Origin: Sinobacterium caligoides
Lineage (GTDB): Bacteria > Pseudomonadota > Gammaproteobacteria > Pseudomonadales > Sinobacteriaceae
DNA: 64,000 nucleotides
Reading direction: 5' to 3'
Assembly: GCF_003752585.1 (NCBI RefSeq)
Contig: NZ_RKHR01000003.1
Location: 992,001-1,056,000, forward strand
Every line of letters starts with the position of its first letter. Position 1 is the first letter of the stretch. Below are positions 17,826-27,399 of the stretch, one piece after another. The position numbers and the translations under genes were made by a program. The notes under the pieces are model-generated. The model was given only the letters and a program-made list of their open reading frames with translations. It was not told where the DNA came from and ran no database searches.

Positions 17826-18728
17826 ATGGATCTTTTTAAGGCAATAACGACCTTCCAACAAGTGGTCAAGCATAAAAGCTTCTCTGCAGCAGCCAATGCC
17901 ATGAACCTAGTCCCCTCTGCCGTCAGCCGACAAGTCAGCGAGCTAGAGAAGTGGCTGGGAGTTCGCTTACTACACCGTACGACGCGCAGCATAGGCTTAA
18001 CCAGTGAGGGGCGAGCCTATTTGGCGAAAATGGCGTTAATTAGCCAAAACGTGGCAGAGCTAAAAGGTGAGATGTTAAGCACGACAGAACTAGCAGGTGA
18101 GTTGAGACTCACTGCGCCACTGATTCTAGGGAAGCACGTATTAACGCCTGTGTTATCGCAATTCTCTGAGCAATATCCAGAGATCGACCTGTCGCTATTT
18201 TTAACCAACAGAGTCGTCGATTTAGCAGAAGAGAGTTATGATTTAGCCCTACGAGTCGGTGACTTAGCGGATTCAAGCTTGGTGGCACGCACTTTGGGGG
18301 AGTACCAAGTTAAAACCCTTGCCACCCCAGGCTATATTGAGCGTTATGGTAAGCTTGAGACACCAGAACAACTAAAGCACCATCGATGCTTAATCAATAG
18401 CGCAAAACACACTCCCCGGCGCTGGCTTTACCAAATTGACGGTAAACCTGTACAAGCAAAAGTCAGGGGGGAGATTGAATCGAACGACCCCGAATGCTTG
18501 CTAGCATTTTGCTTACAGAGTCGGGGCATCGTCCAACTGCCCGACTTCCTGGCCAGCCCGCTAGTCAAAAAAGGAGAGCTAGTTGAGCTACTCGGCCAAT
18601 ATACCCCGCCACCACAACCCGTCACGCTACTATTTACCAGCACCAAGCTCATGGGGCCTGCTCATCGCGAGATGATAGATTTTCTAGTGAGTTATTTTCA
18701 TCAAAGCCCAATTGGCAAGATCAGCTAA
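17826..18728 (+). CDS. LysR-family transcriptional regulator
   Basis: Regulator of 300 residues. The N-terminal HTH (FSAAANAMNLVPSAVSRQVS) is followed by a substrate-binding domain of the CrgA/DsdC-like group (RLTAPLILGKHVLTPVL, SYDLALRVGDL). A GAGG sequence precedes the ATG. The gene is divergent from the MFS exporter and presumably regulates it in response to an exported compound. Confidence 0.86.
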   Translation: MDLFKAITTFQQVVKHKSFSAAANAMNLVPSAVSRQVSELEKWLGVRLLHRTTRSIGLTSEGRAYLAKMALISQNVAELKGEMLSTTELAGELRLTAPLILGKHVLTPVLSQFSEQYPEIDLSLFLTNRVVDLAEESYDLALRVGDLADSSLVARTLGEYQVKTLATPGYIERYGKLETPEQLKHHRCLINSAKHTPRRWLYQIDGKPVQAKVRGEIESNDPECLLAFCLQSRGIVQLPDFLASPLVKKGELVELLGQYTPPPQPVTLLFTSTKLMGPAHREMIDFLVSYFHQSPIGKIS

Positions 18729-19327
18729 CAGCACTTACCCCTCAATTATCGCCCTCAACGCTAGTGAATAAAACTCTCAGAATACCTCGGCATTATAATG
18801 CCTAAGACCATCTAGCTTTAATTCGAAGCCATAATGCGTTATGGCACGGCATGGTTAACGTTAATTAGCTAATACCGAATTGTTCACCTTACCTAGCCCA
18901 TGTAAAGCAGAGTAACTCTCTTTAATAGGCAGATCTGAACATCTTTAGCGATCACAGCTTCCTGTGACGATGCCATCTATTCTTATAATTTGCCGTATAT
19001 CTCCCTATAACCAACCGAGTCATCGCAGCACCTTTACCGCAATATTATGACAACTTTTTAATCTATCTGAGATGCACTGATGGTTATAAAGTTTTCGCCG
19101 AGCAAGTATTGAGCTAGCTAGCAGGCTAACAAGGCTGCGAAATCATCATATGAAGCTGGTCAGTGGTTATTAAGCGCCCACATGATGTGAACTCTTATTC
19201 GCAAATAAGCCAAGAACTAAAATGCCCAGCACCGGATAGGATCTTGCAATGAATAATTGCTGGCACGGCCCATTACTTGTTGTCAAATTTTATAACGGAA
19301 TAAGTATAAAAATAAGGGATTTAAATT
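18729..19327. other. 599-bp intergenic region with palindromes
   Basis: No ORF is credible. It holds a perfect 14-bp palindrome GGCATTATAATGCC (18789-18802), an 18-bp hairpin GCCATAA-TGCG-TTATGGC (18828-18845) and a 16-bp inverted repeat TCACAG-CTTC-CTGTGA (18952-18967). Near the giant gene a possible TTGTCA (19280-19285) / TATAAA (19305-19310) promoter pair has a long 19-bp spacer, and TAAGGGA precedes the start. Regulatory function is an inference. Confidence 0.5.
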
Positions 19328-22300
19328 ATGTCCAAGATAAAAACAACTCCTTTTATAGAAAAAAACCTTAAGAAAGAAACGACTGACAAGTATCTCTATA
19401 CTGCCATGGTCTCTCATCAGGGAAAGCCGATAAGCTTTGCCATGAGAGAGGATGGAAGGATATTTTACAGTGTATTAAATTTATCAAACCTCCAGTCTAA
19501 CAGCGAAGATATCGCCACTCTCGACAAAAACTATTGGTCGAAGTTAGATCGAGATAAGCATTGTCTGCAATTTCCAAACGAGATCACTCAGGTCGGTTAT
19601 GCCATAGCTCCCAATCATATGATGGATGATTATGATAGCGAAGGGAAAAGGATCATACAAAGCTATGACTATGATAAAAAAGATAAAAAATGGCATGCAA
19701 AAGATAAGCACGGCACCAAGCTATCAGATAACGACCTCAATAAAAACCTCGTCGACCAATACCACTCTAGTACCGCAAGGCTCGGTGCCATAGCACCTTT
19801 TCAAGTGATTTCGGATGGCAAGTATGTCTATCTATTTCGTCAATCAATCACCGCAGGAGTCACCACCACTGGCGATACGATCGACACAGACTTACAGAAA
19901 AACGAAATTCCTGTGCTGAGGAGCTTTGCAAAGAAAAATAAATTTGGTTATGACGAGTTAATCACTAACATTGAAAAAGTTATTAACAGTAACGAAAAAT
20001 CTACGACGATCAACAACGTTCTTCAGGCGCATAAACATACCACACTGTCTTATGATGAGTTCAACGATGCAGTATCTATCTATATAAAAAGAAAAACAGC
20101 CTCGTTAGTCCATTCGACGTTATTGGTCGATCGTTTTATCTTCAGTGGTTCCAGCCTAAGAAATAGTCGTGAAATCCGCTATCAGCGTAGCCGACATAAG
20201 ACCACACCTCAATCAAAGAAAGACACACTATCGGCTGTCGATGTTGAGAACAAGCCCTTCTATGAGCCTACGCGCGAGCTAAGCTGTACGAACAATTTGT
20301 CCGATGGTAATTTTTCAGTACTGCTTTTACCGGGACAAAATGATGAGAAACGCTGGCAAATATTCAGTCACGACAGCGATAGCAATAAATTAAACAGCTT
20401 TAATATTCGCTTTGACAACAGCATTATCTTTGATACCAGCGACTCAAGCGCTACCGTTGATCGCTTCATCGAGAAATACACACTCTATGATCGAACTGTT
20501 GAAGATAGCTATTTAATATCTCATGTGCATCAGTACATCAACAACGGCACTACCGATAGTATTACGGCAGCAATATTACGCAATCAAAGCACAAAATATT
20601 TCGCCGCCAATGCTAGCGCCAAAGTCTCGGCGTTGAAAATAGGTTCGGATAGCTTGACGCTTTCTCCCGACAATAACTCGCTCAATGTTGCCTTCGGAGA
20701 TTACTTGCTCATTGGCAACGAGATCGTTGCCGTTAAAGCAGTTAACGATGACGGCATCTTGACTGTCGAGCGGGCAGTAATGGGCAGTAATGCCGCAGTA
20801 GTCGATTATAACGCAGGTACTGAAGTTAAAAAGTTCATTCCTATCGATTTACTCACAGAGGTGGTCTACGCCATCATCACGGGGGTAAGTAAGGATGATG
20901 TATCACTAGTCTCAAGGTCAGCCTGGGAATTTGGCGCGTTTGATAACAATGCAGAAATAGCATCGGTAAAACAGCAATATACAATTCATAAGGGGATGTC
21001 GTCCTGCTACTACTACCTGCAGGACTTAATCGGAAAAGAGCAAGCGCCCTTCAAAACAACACCTGCCGTTATGTTAGCAATGAGTATAAAAGGCCAAGGT
21101 GGTGGTCAACATATAGGGATTTTGAATTTTACCGCGACAGCCGATGGCCACATTAGCCGCCTAACGAGCGACCATGCTGATCTACCCGACATTGGTTTTA
21201 CCGCTATCGGCAGCAAAAATATACAAGATGAGAATCAGAAAAATCTGACACTAATCGATGTTGACTCAGAGGGTCTTTCCACGAGTGGCGGTATCATTAA
21301 GTTTTCCTACAGCCGGGTGCAAGACGCGAGCAATAATGTTGATGTCAATATGTATTCCGACGCCGTTGAAGCAACTGCGCCGCACTTGTTCGACGACTCT
21401 CTCGGTCGCGTTAACCTTTATTTTAAAGGCGCGAATGATAATTTCTTTGCTCTCTATTTTGATCCAACCGGCAAGCAATCACAGCAGCAGGAAGAAAACA
21501 CAGAGATAGACCTACCTTCTGGCTGTACAAAACAACAATTAAAGAGCGATATTGCTACGCTAAAAGACAGCGGCGTAACAAAAAACAACGATATTCTCGA
21601 TGGCTTACTCGCGCTAGATCACTATAACGAAATTAACGAGTATGCCGCCGAGAAAATAAAGCTTGAGGTCGCACTCGATATTATTAGTCCGGCCTTATCA
21701 TTTGAACTTCGCTTAGAGCGAGATATTAATCTCAACATCGCTGTCACTACTAGCGATGAGCAGAAAAACGTCTGCACGATGACGATGAAAACAGGCAATG
21801 CGGTTACCGAGGTATGGGAAGACTTACCTAAATCCTATGAGAATATTGCTAATATTTTCAATGGCGATGGGCAATCCTCATTAGGTGTATTAGATCCTCT
21901 AGAGAGTACAGCAAGCGACAGAGTTGCTTATAAAACACTGTCAGAAGGTCGCTCGACAGTCATCGGCCGCTTACAAAAAGAGAGTACAACACTGACCGTT
22001 GCCAAAGTCGCAGACTTGGGGATTCAACAAGGTGACTATATTCGCATTGATAGCGAAATAGTGCGTATTGTGGCAATAAACGCTAATACGCTGACCCTGG
22101 ATCGCGCACAATTTTCCACCTCTGCAGCCGACTATGGCCACGGCACGACCGTCTCCTACCAAGAGAAAAGTCAGCTTAAAGTCCGCACTAGTACCGATAA
22201 TCAACTTATCTTCAATGAAGAGTCTGGCTTTGCCAGTGGCGCTGTTTCCACACCGACATTTAGTATTGCAACTTTAGCAGCGCTATCACCCTACTTGCAC

Positions 22301-25300
22301 ACACACAGGGATATCTACATTGGCGATAAGGCACTTCGCCTACTGGATAGCGCTGTGACGGTTCAATCCGATGTGCTCTATAAAGCTTACTTAATGGCCC
22401 TTGTTGAAGGGTCGGCTGATATTATTCAAGATGCTGATAAGCTTTGGGGATACCTTGAAGGGCTCAGCTTAATTAGCGAGCTTGCGGCACCGGCAGCAAG
22501 CCCGGCTGAAGCGGTCTATATTCGGGACGGCGGCCAATTTTCAAGTACTGACACCACGCTATCCGTTACCTCTGCTGAGCAACTCAAGGCATCAGAGGGC
22601 GACTATATAAACATCAACAGCGAGTTCCTGCGTATTGATGCTATTACCGGCAATGACCTTACCGTGTCTCGTGGTCAGCTATCATCACAGGCAGCAGAAC
22701 ATGCTGATGGTACCCGTGTCACACACAACAAGTGCCTCATTAATGGCTCGTTAGCCGCTGAAGACAGCCTGCTAACAGGCACCTCTATTGCCTCTCTGGG
22801 CATTGCCAAGGGCGACTCGATTCAGCTCGGTGAGGAGGTTATGCTGGTTAAGCATGTTGACACTAACAGCAACCAGCTCAACGTTGAACGTGGTCACGCC
22901 AACACCATCGCGACCAGCCATAGTAACGGCGCCGCAATAGCTGTTTATCAAAGATCAGATCATCGCATTGAAAAGGCCGAGTTATCAGCCACCCTACTCA
23001 GCGCCACCAGCGAGAACTTAAACGCGCTTATTACCACCAAAGCGATCGAAGATTTACTGTTGATGATAGACATCGATAGTGAAGCGGCGAGACTTGAGCG
23101 CTTAAAAGCCGATCTCATTGAGTTACTGTTAGCAATAGCTAAGATTCGTGTCGTTACTTTTAGTGTCCAGGATATTAACCCTGTCGCTATTAATCGCTTA
23201 AACGCCGGTTTAGCGGTCAATTGCTCATATAATTATGCAACATCGTTTACCTGTTACCCCGGCAAGCTCGCGGGTGTTTCTGCACCGGAGTGGCAGCAGT
23301 CACGAAGCTACTTAGTTGATGCTAACTACTCTGCTGCAATTAACACAGAGGCACAGGCGACAGAGGCATTCAATTATACCCTGTATAACCAGCGTAGCCT
23401 GGGCCAGTGGCGGAATTGGGAAGCAGGCCTTGCGGTAGAGTTTAACCCCACATCTACGGCCGATGGGGCATTATTATCAACGACCAAGAGCAGCCAACTA
23501 CAAGCTTTGCAGCCCACCGAGAAAGGCTTGAGTGTAGAGGCTTGGGTAAAACCCTCTGCAGCGATGCCCAAGGCGAGCTCAGGCACTGTACTAAGCTATA
23601 AGAATAGCGAGCAACATTACTCACTCTCTATTGAGGAGGAGACTGTAGAAGGTATAGAGGGAGCGGAAGAGGTAAGCAAATACCGCTGTGTCGCCACAAT
23701 GGGCAACAAGAAATATAAAACAGCGGCGCTGTATAACTTTTTAGGGCAAGACAGCAATCCTGCTTGGAGGCATCTAGCGTTTACTCATAAGAAAATGTGG
23801 GGCTACCGATTAGACAGCCATAATCAAATAGCCTGCGGTAGTGATGCCTCGTTGAGTTTAGACGGTGAATTTTCTATTGAAGTCATGGCTGAGATAGCAA
23901 AGCCTGGAACGCTGCTAAGAAAGCAAGGTGAATATAAACTCTGGGTGGATAGTAATAAGTCTATCTGTTTTAACTACAGAGGGACTAACTATCAATTCAG
24001 CCCTGATCAATTCACTAGCGATAATGCTGACTATATTGACAAATCAACTGACAGTAATATTGAAAACTTAAAACTAAATTTCAATGAGTTCTGTAAGTTA
24101 ACTCTAATAAGGTCAACTAATCCGCCAACAACAACATCAATAGACAGCGCAAACCTATTTAATGCCGATGACGTCCCCTCTAGTGCTTCGATACTTCAGG
24201 ACATTAACTTAGATGACAATAGCAACGATTCCGCTAATGCAGATAAGATTATTATTAATGCGGCAAAGAGCTCAAAGAACGCCAAGAGCTCTAAGAATAA
24301 TCAACAAGACTGGCAGCAATACATGCCAAAAGGCACCGGCGATATAGATCAACTGACCGGCAGCTTTGATGTATCAAGCTACGCAGAAAAAGCTAACCAA
24401 AAATATTATTTCACGATGGTGGTTACTACAGCCGATGGCTATATTTTCACCACACCACGGCAAGAAGAGTACGCTGTAGGCAACACGGAGCCAATGCATC
24501 AAGACTTTACCCTCGGTGACGATAGCAATAGTGATTTTGACGTCGTATTTTGTGGTACTCGCATATGGGACAGGGCTTTGGGCTTACGTGAAGCAGGGTC
24601 GCTTAACAAGCTGAGTAATAAAGCGAGCCTGCTGGCTAATTGGCCGATGATTGAAGGACAGGGGAAGTATCTCTACGATCAATCAGGCAATAGTAATGGC
24701 GTATTACCCGGAGAGGGCTGGGTTGAAAGCCCTCAACCTAACCTGAAGGAGCGGCTGCTGTTTTTCATTGATGGTGCTTACGTTGCCCATACGGAGTCTG
24801 AGCACAGCTCAGTAGAGCAAGCTGAACAGTTTAGCCTAGGTGGCGTTACTGTACAGGAAGCGACGGCTGATCATTTCTACGGGAGCATAGAAGAGGTTAG
24901 GGTCTGGAATCAGCCACGTACCAATGAGCAAATTACTGACAATGCCTTTGGCCGGTTGAAAGGTGAGTGGGACCAACTGCTCGCTAACTATACCTTTGAT
25001 AAGCCCATCGAAGAAACTGATGGGCTAGTGCAAGACCGCAGCATGACCAGCGCCAACTTAGCTATTGATCTCGGCAATTCCACCAGTCACTTTGTTGAAG
25101 TGTTATCTGATGCGCCTGTGTCAACAGAGATCCCACAAGTGCGCATGGCAACAAGCGGCGTGATTACAGCTTACCATGGCCATATTGGCTCTCAGCCTGC
25201 TGTTGTCGAGTACGGTGATGTACAAGAAGATACTGACGGTACGATGAGCGGTATTTTAAAACGCTGTTATTCGTTTATCGATGCCAATGGCGCTTGGCAC

Positions 25301-27172
25301 CGTATGACCGGCTACAAAGTCGGCAACTTAGTCAGCCAATGGTTTGCTCAGGCACAATATGATCCGCAGGTGACAGGTTATTTAGAGGGCCCCCCACCCG
25401 TGCCAGGCGAAAATTTCACCGACAAAGACTATGGCTCCGCTAGGTTTAACAGCGTTACTTTCAAACAGGCTGAGAATGTCTCTTACAACTACAACACGAG
25501 TAAGAAAGCAGGTTGGGGTGTCTCGGTCGAGACAGAGTCGAAACATGAGTTTACAAAGCTGCTGATTAAGCAGGGGTACAATGCGACTCGAACAATTAAG
25601 GATTCGTCAGAACTTTCTCCAGGGGTCGTGGCAGCCCCCTTTGGCGCTGGATTAGCCATTAACCCTGCTGAGGTAGCATTGAAGTCCAGCGCAATAGCTC
25701 TGGAAAAAGTACTGAACGTTGCTGAAACGACACTATTGACAACCACCGGCAAGTCGACATGGGAAACCTCCGGTAACCGCGCACAAACCTACGCTCGCGG
25801 TATCAAAGTAAACACCGACAAGTCACTGACGGCAAGCCTGGCCACACACCCAAGCAGTACAGGCAATACACTTAAAAATAACCGCCTAGGCAATACTGGC
25901 TACGCTTTGGTTAAGTCAAAAACTGCTGATATCTATTTGCTACGTCTAGCGCACAATAATGCATTGGTAAGTATCAACTGGCAGCCTAACCCTGATATAC
26001 CGGAAGACGTTAACATTGTTCCCTTCCCAATTAACCCGCTCTATACCAAGCAGGGGAGTTTAGATGGAAAGTTCGGTGATACTACCGATGACCACTACCC
26101 GCAAGCACAGTCTAGCTACGGTCAGTACAGCTATTTCAAACCCAGAGAAGCTTACAAACTGAAGAGGAAAATTGAGCGCGAGCAGCTTGAGTTAGAGAAT
26201 TATTATCAAGATGTATTTAATGAAACCTCGACAGAAAGTGAGTTTCAGTCTGCTGCAGCTATTACCGGGGCGGCAAATACAGGGCTTGCTGCACTACCCT
26301 TCGCCAATACTGTATTTAACTCGACTGTTGGCCAAGCTGCCGTACAAGGCGCTTACCAGACCACTGATTTAAAGAAGCAGCTGGCCAAAGTTGGCTCACA
26401 AAGCAACTTGATCAATAACTATGTGTGGACTATGGAAGGAGGGTTTTACGCCGAATCCACCCAGTCTACCAATACCCAGCAAGAGGTATACGCTTCAGAC
26501 ACCAATTTAAAAATGAGTGGCTCCATTGGCCTAAGTTATAAACTATTTGGGATATCACAATCTCCACAGTTTAAAAACAACAGCTCATTGACGGTGACTA
26601 AATCGAAAACAAAAGGCTCGAGCGAAACCTTCAGCATTAACGTTGGCATTCGCTTACCCACTAAGCCACGCTATCAATACGATAACCGTTTATTACCAAC
26701 GCGATCTACTGCTCTTAAGCCAGGAACAGTTGATGCTTATCGTTTCATGACGTTTTATCTCGAACCTAGGGAAGATAACTTTAACGATCTGTTTAATACG
26801 GTTATTGATCCTATCTGGTTAGCCGAAAACTCTGACCCGAATGCTCAGGCTCTTCGCCAGGCACAGGGCAATGCGGCAAAGGCGAAGCCCTGTTGGCGAA
26901 TTATGCACCGGGTCACTTACGTCAGCCGTATTTTACCGGAGTTTACCCCTGAAGCGCCTCAGTCGTTAGAACAGGCAATGAGCGCGAAGGGCATTGAAAG
27001 TAATTATATGCTGATTAAGAAGTTTGAGCCTTATATTGCTGGGCTGGATCAGGCTGGCGACTTTTTTAATGCGGTTGATAAAGTCATTCTAGAGCAACTA
27101 CCTGAATTCATTGGTTATCAGAAAGAAATCAAGCGCTACCTCGCTTCTTACTATGACATAGATGAGTCTTAA
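19328..27172 (+). CDS. Giant LamG-like / phage-tail-repeat protein, 2614 aa
   Basis: Not identified as a named protein. There is no Sec signal or membrane segment. The N-terminal ~430 residues are unassigned. Four divergent ~60-residue repeats (about 436-505, 886-946, 1072-1134, 1146-1208) share the pattern GDYIxIxxEIVxVxAI...LTVxRGQ..TxAAxHxxGTxV. That pattern is familiar from phage tail and baseplate proteins. Residues ~1399-1910 look like LamG/concanavalin-type jelly-roll material (LSVEAWVKP, GSIEEVRVWNQPRT), interrupted by a Ser/Asn/Lys-rich insertion (about 1610-1665). The C-terminal third contains a Lys/Glu-rich helix (KLKRKIEREQLELENYY), a Gly/Ala-rich helix pair (~2310-2345) and a conserved-looking CWRIMHRVTYVSRILPEF (~2521-2538). 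It is followed in the same orientation by a tail-fibre-like gene. It may be a surface-binding or toxin-delivery component; this is an inference. Confidence 0.6.
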   Translation: MSKIKTTPFIEKNLKKETTDKYLYTAMVSHQGKPISFAMREDGRIFYSVLNLSNLQSNSEDIATLDKNYWSKLDRDKHCLQFPNEITQVGYAIAPNHMMDDYDSEGKRIIQSYDYDKKDKKWHAKDKHGTKLSDNDLNKNLVDQYHSSTARLGAIAPFQVISDGKYVYLFRQSITAGVTTTGDTIDTDLQKNEIPVLRSFAKKNKFGYDELITNIEKVINSNEKSTTINNVLQAHKHTTLSYDEFNDAVSIYIKRKTASLVHSTLLVDRFIFSGSSLRNSREIRYQRSRHKTTPQSKKDTLSAVDVENKPFYEPTRELSCTNNLSDGNFSVLLLPGQNDEKRWQIFSHDSDSNKLNSFNIRFDNSIIFDTSDSSATVDRFIEKYTLYDRTVEDSYLISHVHQYINNGTTDSITAAILRNQSTKYFAANASAKVSALKIGSDSLTLSPDNNSLNVAFGDYLLIGNEIVAVKAVNDDGILTVERAVMGSNAAVVDYNAGTEVKKFIPIDLLTEVVYAIITGVSKDDVSLVSRSAWEFGAFDNNAEIASVKQQYTIHKGMSSCYYYLQDLIGKEQAPFKTTPAVMLAMSIKGQGGGQHIGILNFTATADGHISRLTSDHADLPDIGFTAIGSKNIQDENQKNLTLIDVDSEGLSTSGGIIKFSYSRVQDASNNVDVNMYSDAVEATAPHLFDDSLGRVNLYFKGANDNFFALYFDPTGKQSQQQEENTEIDLPSGCTKQQLKSDIATLKDSGVTKNNDILDGLLALDHYNEINEYAAEKIKLEVALDIISPALSFELRLERDINLNIAVTTSDEQKNVCTMTMKTGNAVTEVWEDLPKSYENIANIFNGDGQSSLGVLDPLESTASDRVAYKTLSEGRSTVIGRLQKESTTLTVAKVADLGIQQGDYIRIDSEIVRIVAINANTLTLDRAQFSTSAADYGHGTTVSYQEKSQLKVRTSTDNQLIFNEESGFASGAVSTPTFSIATLAALSPYLHTHRDIYIGDKALRLLDSAVTVQSDVLYKAYLMALVEGSADIIQDADKLWGYLEGLSLISELAAPAASPAEAVYIRDGGQFSSTDTTLSVTSAEQLKASEGDYININSEFLRIDAITGNDLTVSRGQLSSQAAEHADGTRVTHNKCLINGSLAAEDSLLTGTSIASLGIAKGDSIQLGEEVMLVKHVDTNSNQLNVERGHANTIATSHSNGAAIAVYQRSDHRIEKAELSATLLSATSENLNALITTKAIEDLLLMIDIDSEAARLERLKADLIELLLAIAKIRVVTFSVQDINPVAINRLNAGLAVNCSYNYATSFTCYPGKLAGVSAPEWQQSRSYLVDANYSAAINTEAQATEAFNYTLYNQRSLGQWRNWEAGLAVEFNPTSTADGALLSTTKSSQLQALQPTEKGLSVEAWVKPSAAMPKASSGTVLSYKNSEQHYSLSIEEETVEGIEGAEEVSKYRCVATMGNKKYKTAALYNFLGQDSNPAWRHLAFTHKKMWGYRLDSHNQIACGSDASLSLDGEFSIEVMAEIAKPGTLLRKQGEYKLWVDSNKSICFNYRGTNYQFSPDQFTSDNADYIDKSTDSNIENLKLNFNEFCKLTLIRSTNPPTTTSIDSANLFNADDVPSSASILQDINLDDNSNDSANADKIIINAAKSSKNAKSSKNNQQDWQQYMPKGTGDIDQLTGSFDVSSYAEKANQKYYFTMVVTTADGYIFTTPRQEEYAVGNTEPMHQDFTLGDDSNSDFDVVFCGTRIWDRALGLREAGSLNKLSNKASLLANWPMIEGQGKYLYDQSGNSNGVLPGEGWVESPQPNLKERLLFFIDGAYVAHTESEHSSVEQAEQFSLGGVTVQEATADHFYGSIEEVRVWNQPRTNEQITDNAFGRLKGEWDQLLANYTFDKPIEETDGLVQDRSMTSANLAIDLGNSTSHFVEVLSDAPVSTEIPQVRMATSGVITAYHGHIGSQPAVVEYGDVQEDTDGTMSGILKRCYSFIDANGAWHRMTGYKVGNLVSQWFAQAQYDPQVTGYLEGPPPVPGENFTDKDYGSARFNSVTFKQAENVSYNYNTSKKAGWGVSVETESKHEFTKLLIKQGYNATRTIKDSSELSPGVVAAPFGAGLAINPAEVALKSSAIALEKVLNVAETTLLTTTGKSTWETSGNRAQTYARGIKVNTDKSLTASLATHPSSTGNTLKNNRLGNTGYALVKSKTADIYLLRLAHNNALVSINWQPNPDIPEDVNIVPFPINPLYTKQGSLDGKFGDTTDDHYPQAQSSYGQYSYFKPREAYKLKRKIEREQLELENYYQDVFNETSTESEFQSAAAITGAANTGLAALPFANTVFNSTVGQAAVQGAYQTTDLKKQLAKVGSQSNLINNYVWTMEGGFYAESTQSTNTQQEVYASDTNLKMSGSIGLSYKLFGISQSPQFKNNSSLTVTKSKTKGSSETFSINVGIRLPTKPRYQYDNRLLPTRSTALKPGTVDAYRFMTFYLEPREDNFNDLFNTVIDPIWLAENSDPNAQALRQAQGNAAKAKPCWRIMHRVTYVSRILPEFTPEAPQSLEQAMSAKGIESNYMLIKKFEPYIAGLDQAGDFFNAVDKVILEQLPEFIGYQKEIKRYLASYYDIDES

Positions 27173-27200
27173 CCAAGCAGTTAAAGCTAGCAGGTTAATA

Positions 27201-27279
27201 AAGGTAGATGAGTATCTACCTTACAACAATACTAACGTTAAAATGTAAGGAGGCATATTTGCTTAATACCGACTACTGA
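27201..27279 (+). promoter_or_regulatory. Leader hairpin, first strong Shine-Dalgarno and mini-ORF
   Basis: A perfect hairpin (AAGGTAGAT-GAGT-ATCTACCTT, 27201-27222) starts 29 bp after the giant gene's stop. It is followed by AAGGAGG (27247-27253), 5 nt before a TTG that opens a six-codon frame (27259-27279) ending in TGA. There is no U-run, so this is more likely an RNA-stability or translation-control element than a terminator. Confidence 0.5.
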
Positions 27280-27309
27280 AAATAAAAAAATAAAAAGGAG
27301 GTGATATTC

Positions 27310-27399
27310 ATGTCATTTATAAACGAGATTAAATTACCTCCCTTCAAAGAAGCAATAAAACCCAATATGCATAATATAAAAGGATTTAATCATGAGTGA
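27310..27399 (+). CDS. 29-residue leader peptide ORF
   Basis: An ATG at 27310 follows an almost ideal Shine-Dalgarno (AAAGGAGGTGA, 27294-27304) with 8 nt between GGAGG and the ATG. The frame runs 29 codons and ends at 27399, overlapping the first codons of the tail-fibre-like gene (ATG at 27392) by 8 bp. The peptide is basic, with no signal sequence (N-terminus MSFINEIKLPPFKEAI). The ribosome-binding site is far stronger than that of the gene it overlaps, which suggests translational coupling or a leader function. Too short for homology-based recognition. Confidence 0.5.
   Translation: MSFINEIKLPPFKEAIKPNMHNIKGFNHE

Noticed and set aside
18952-18967. CRP site in the region before the giant gene
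   Set aside because: The half-sites are in the reverse arrangement (TCACAG...CTGTGA) to the CRP consensus TGTGA-N6-TCACA.
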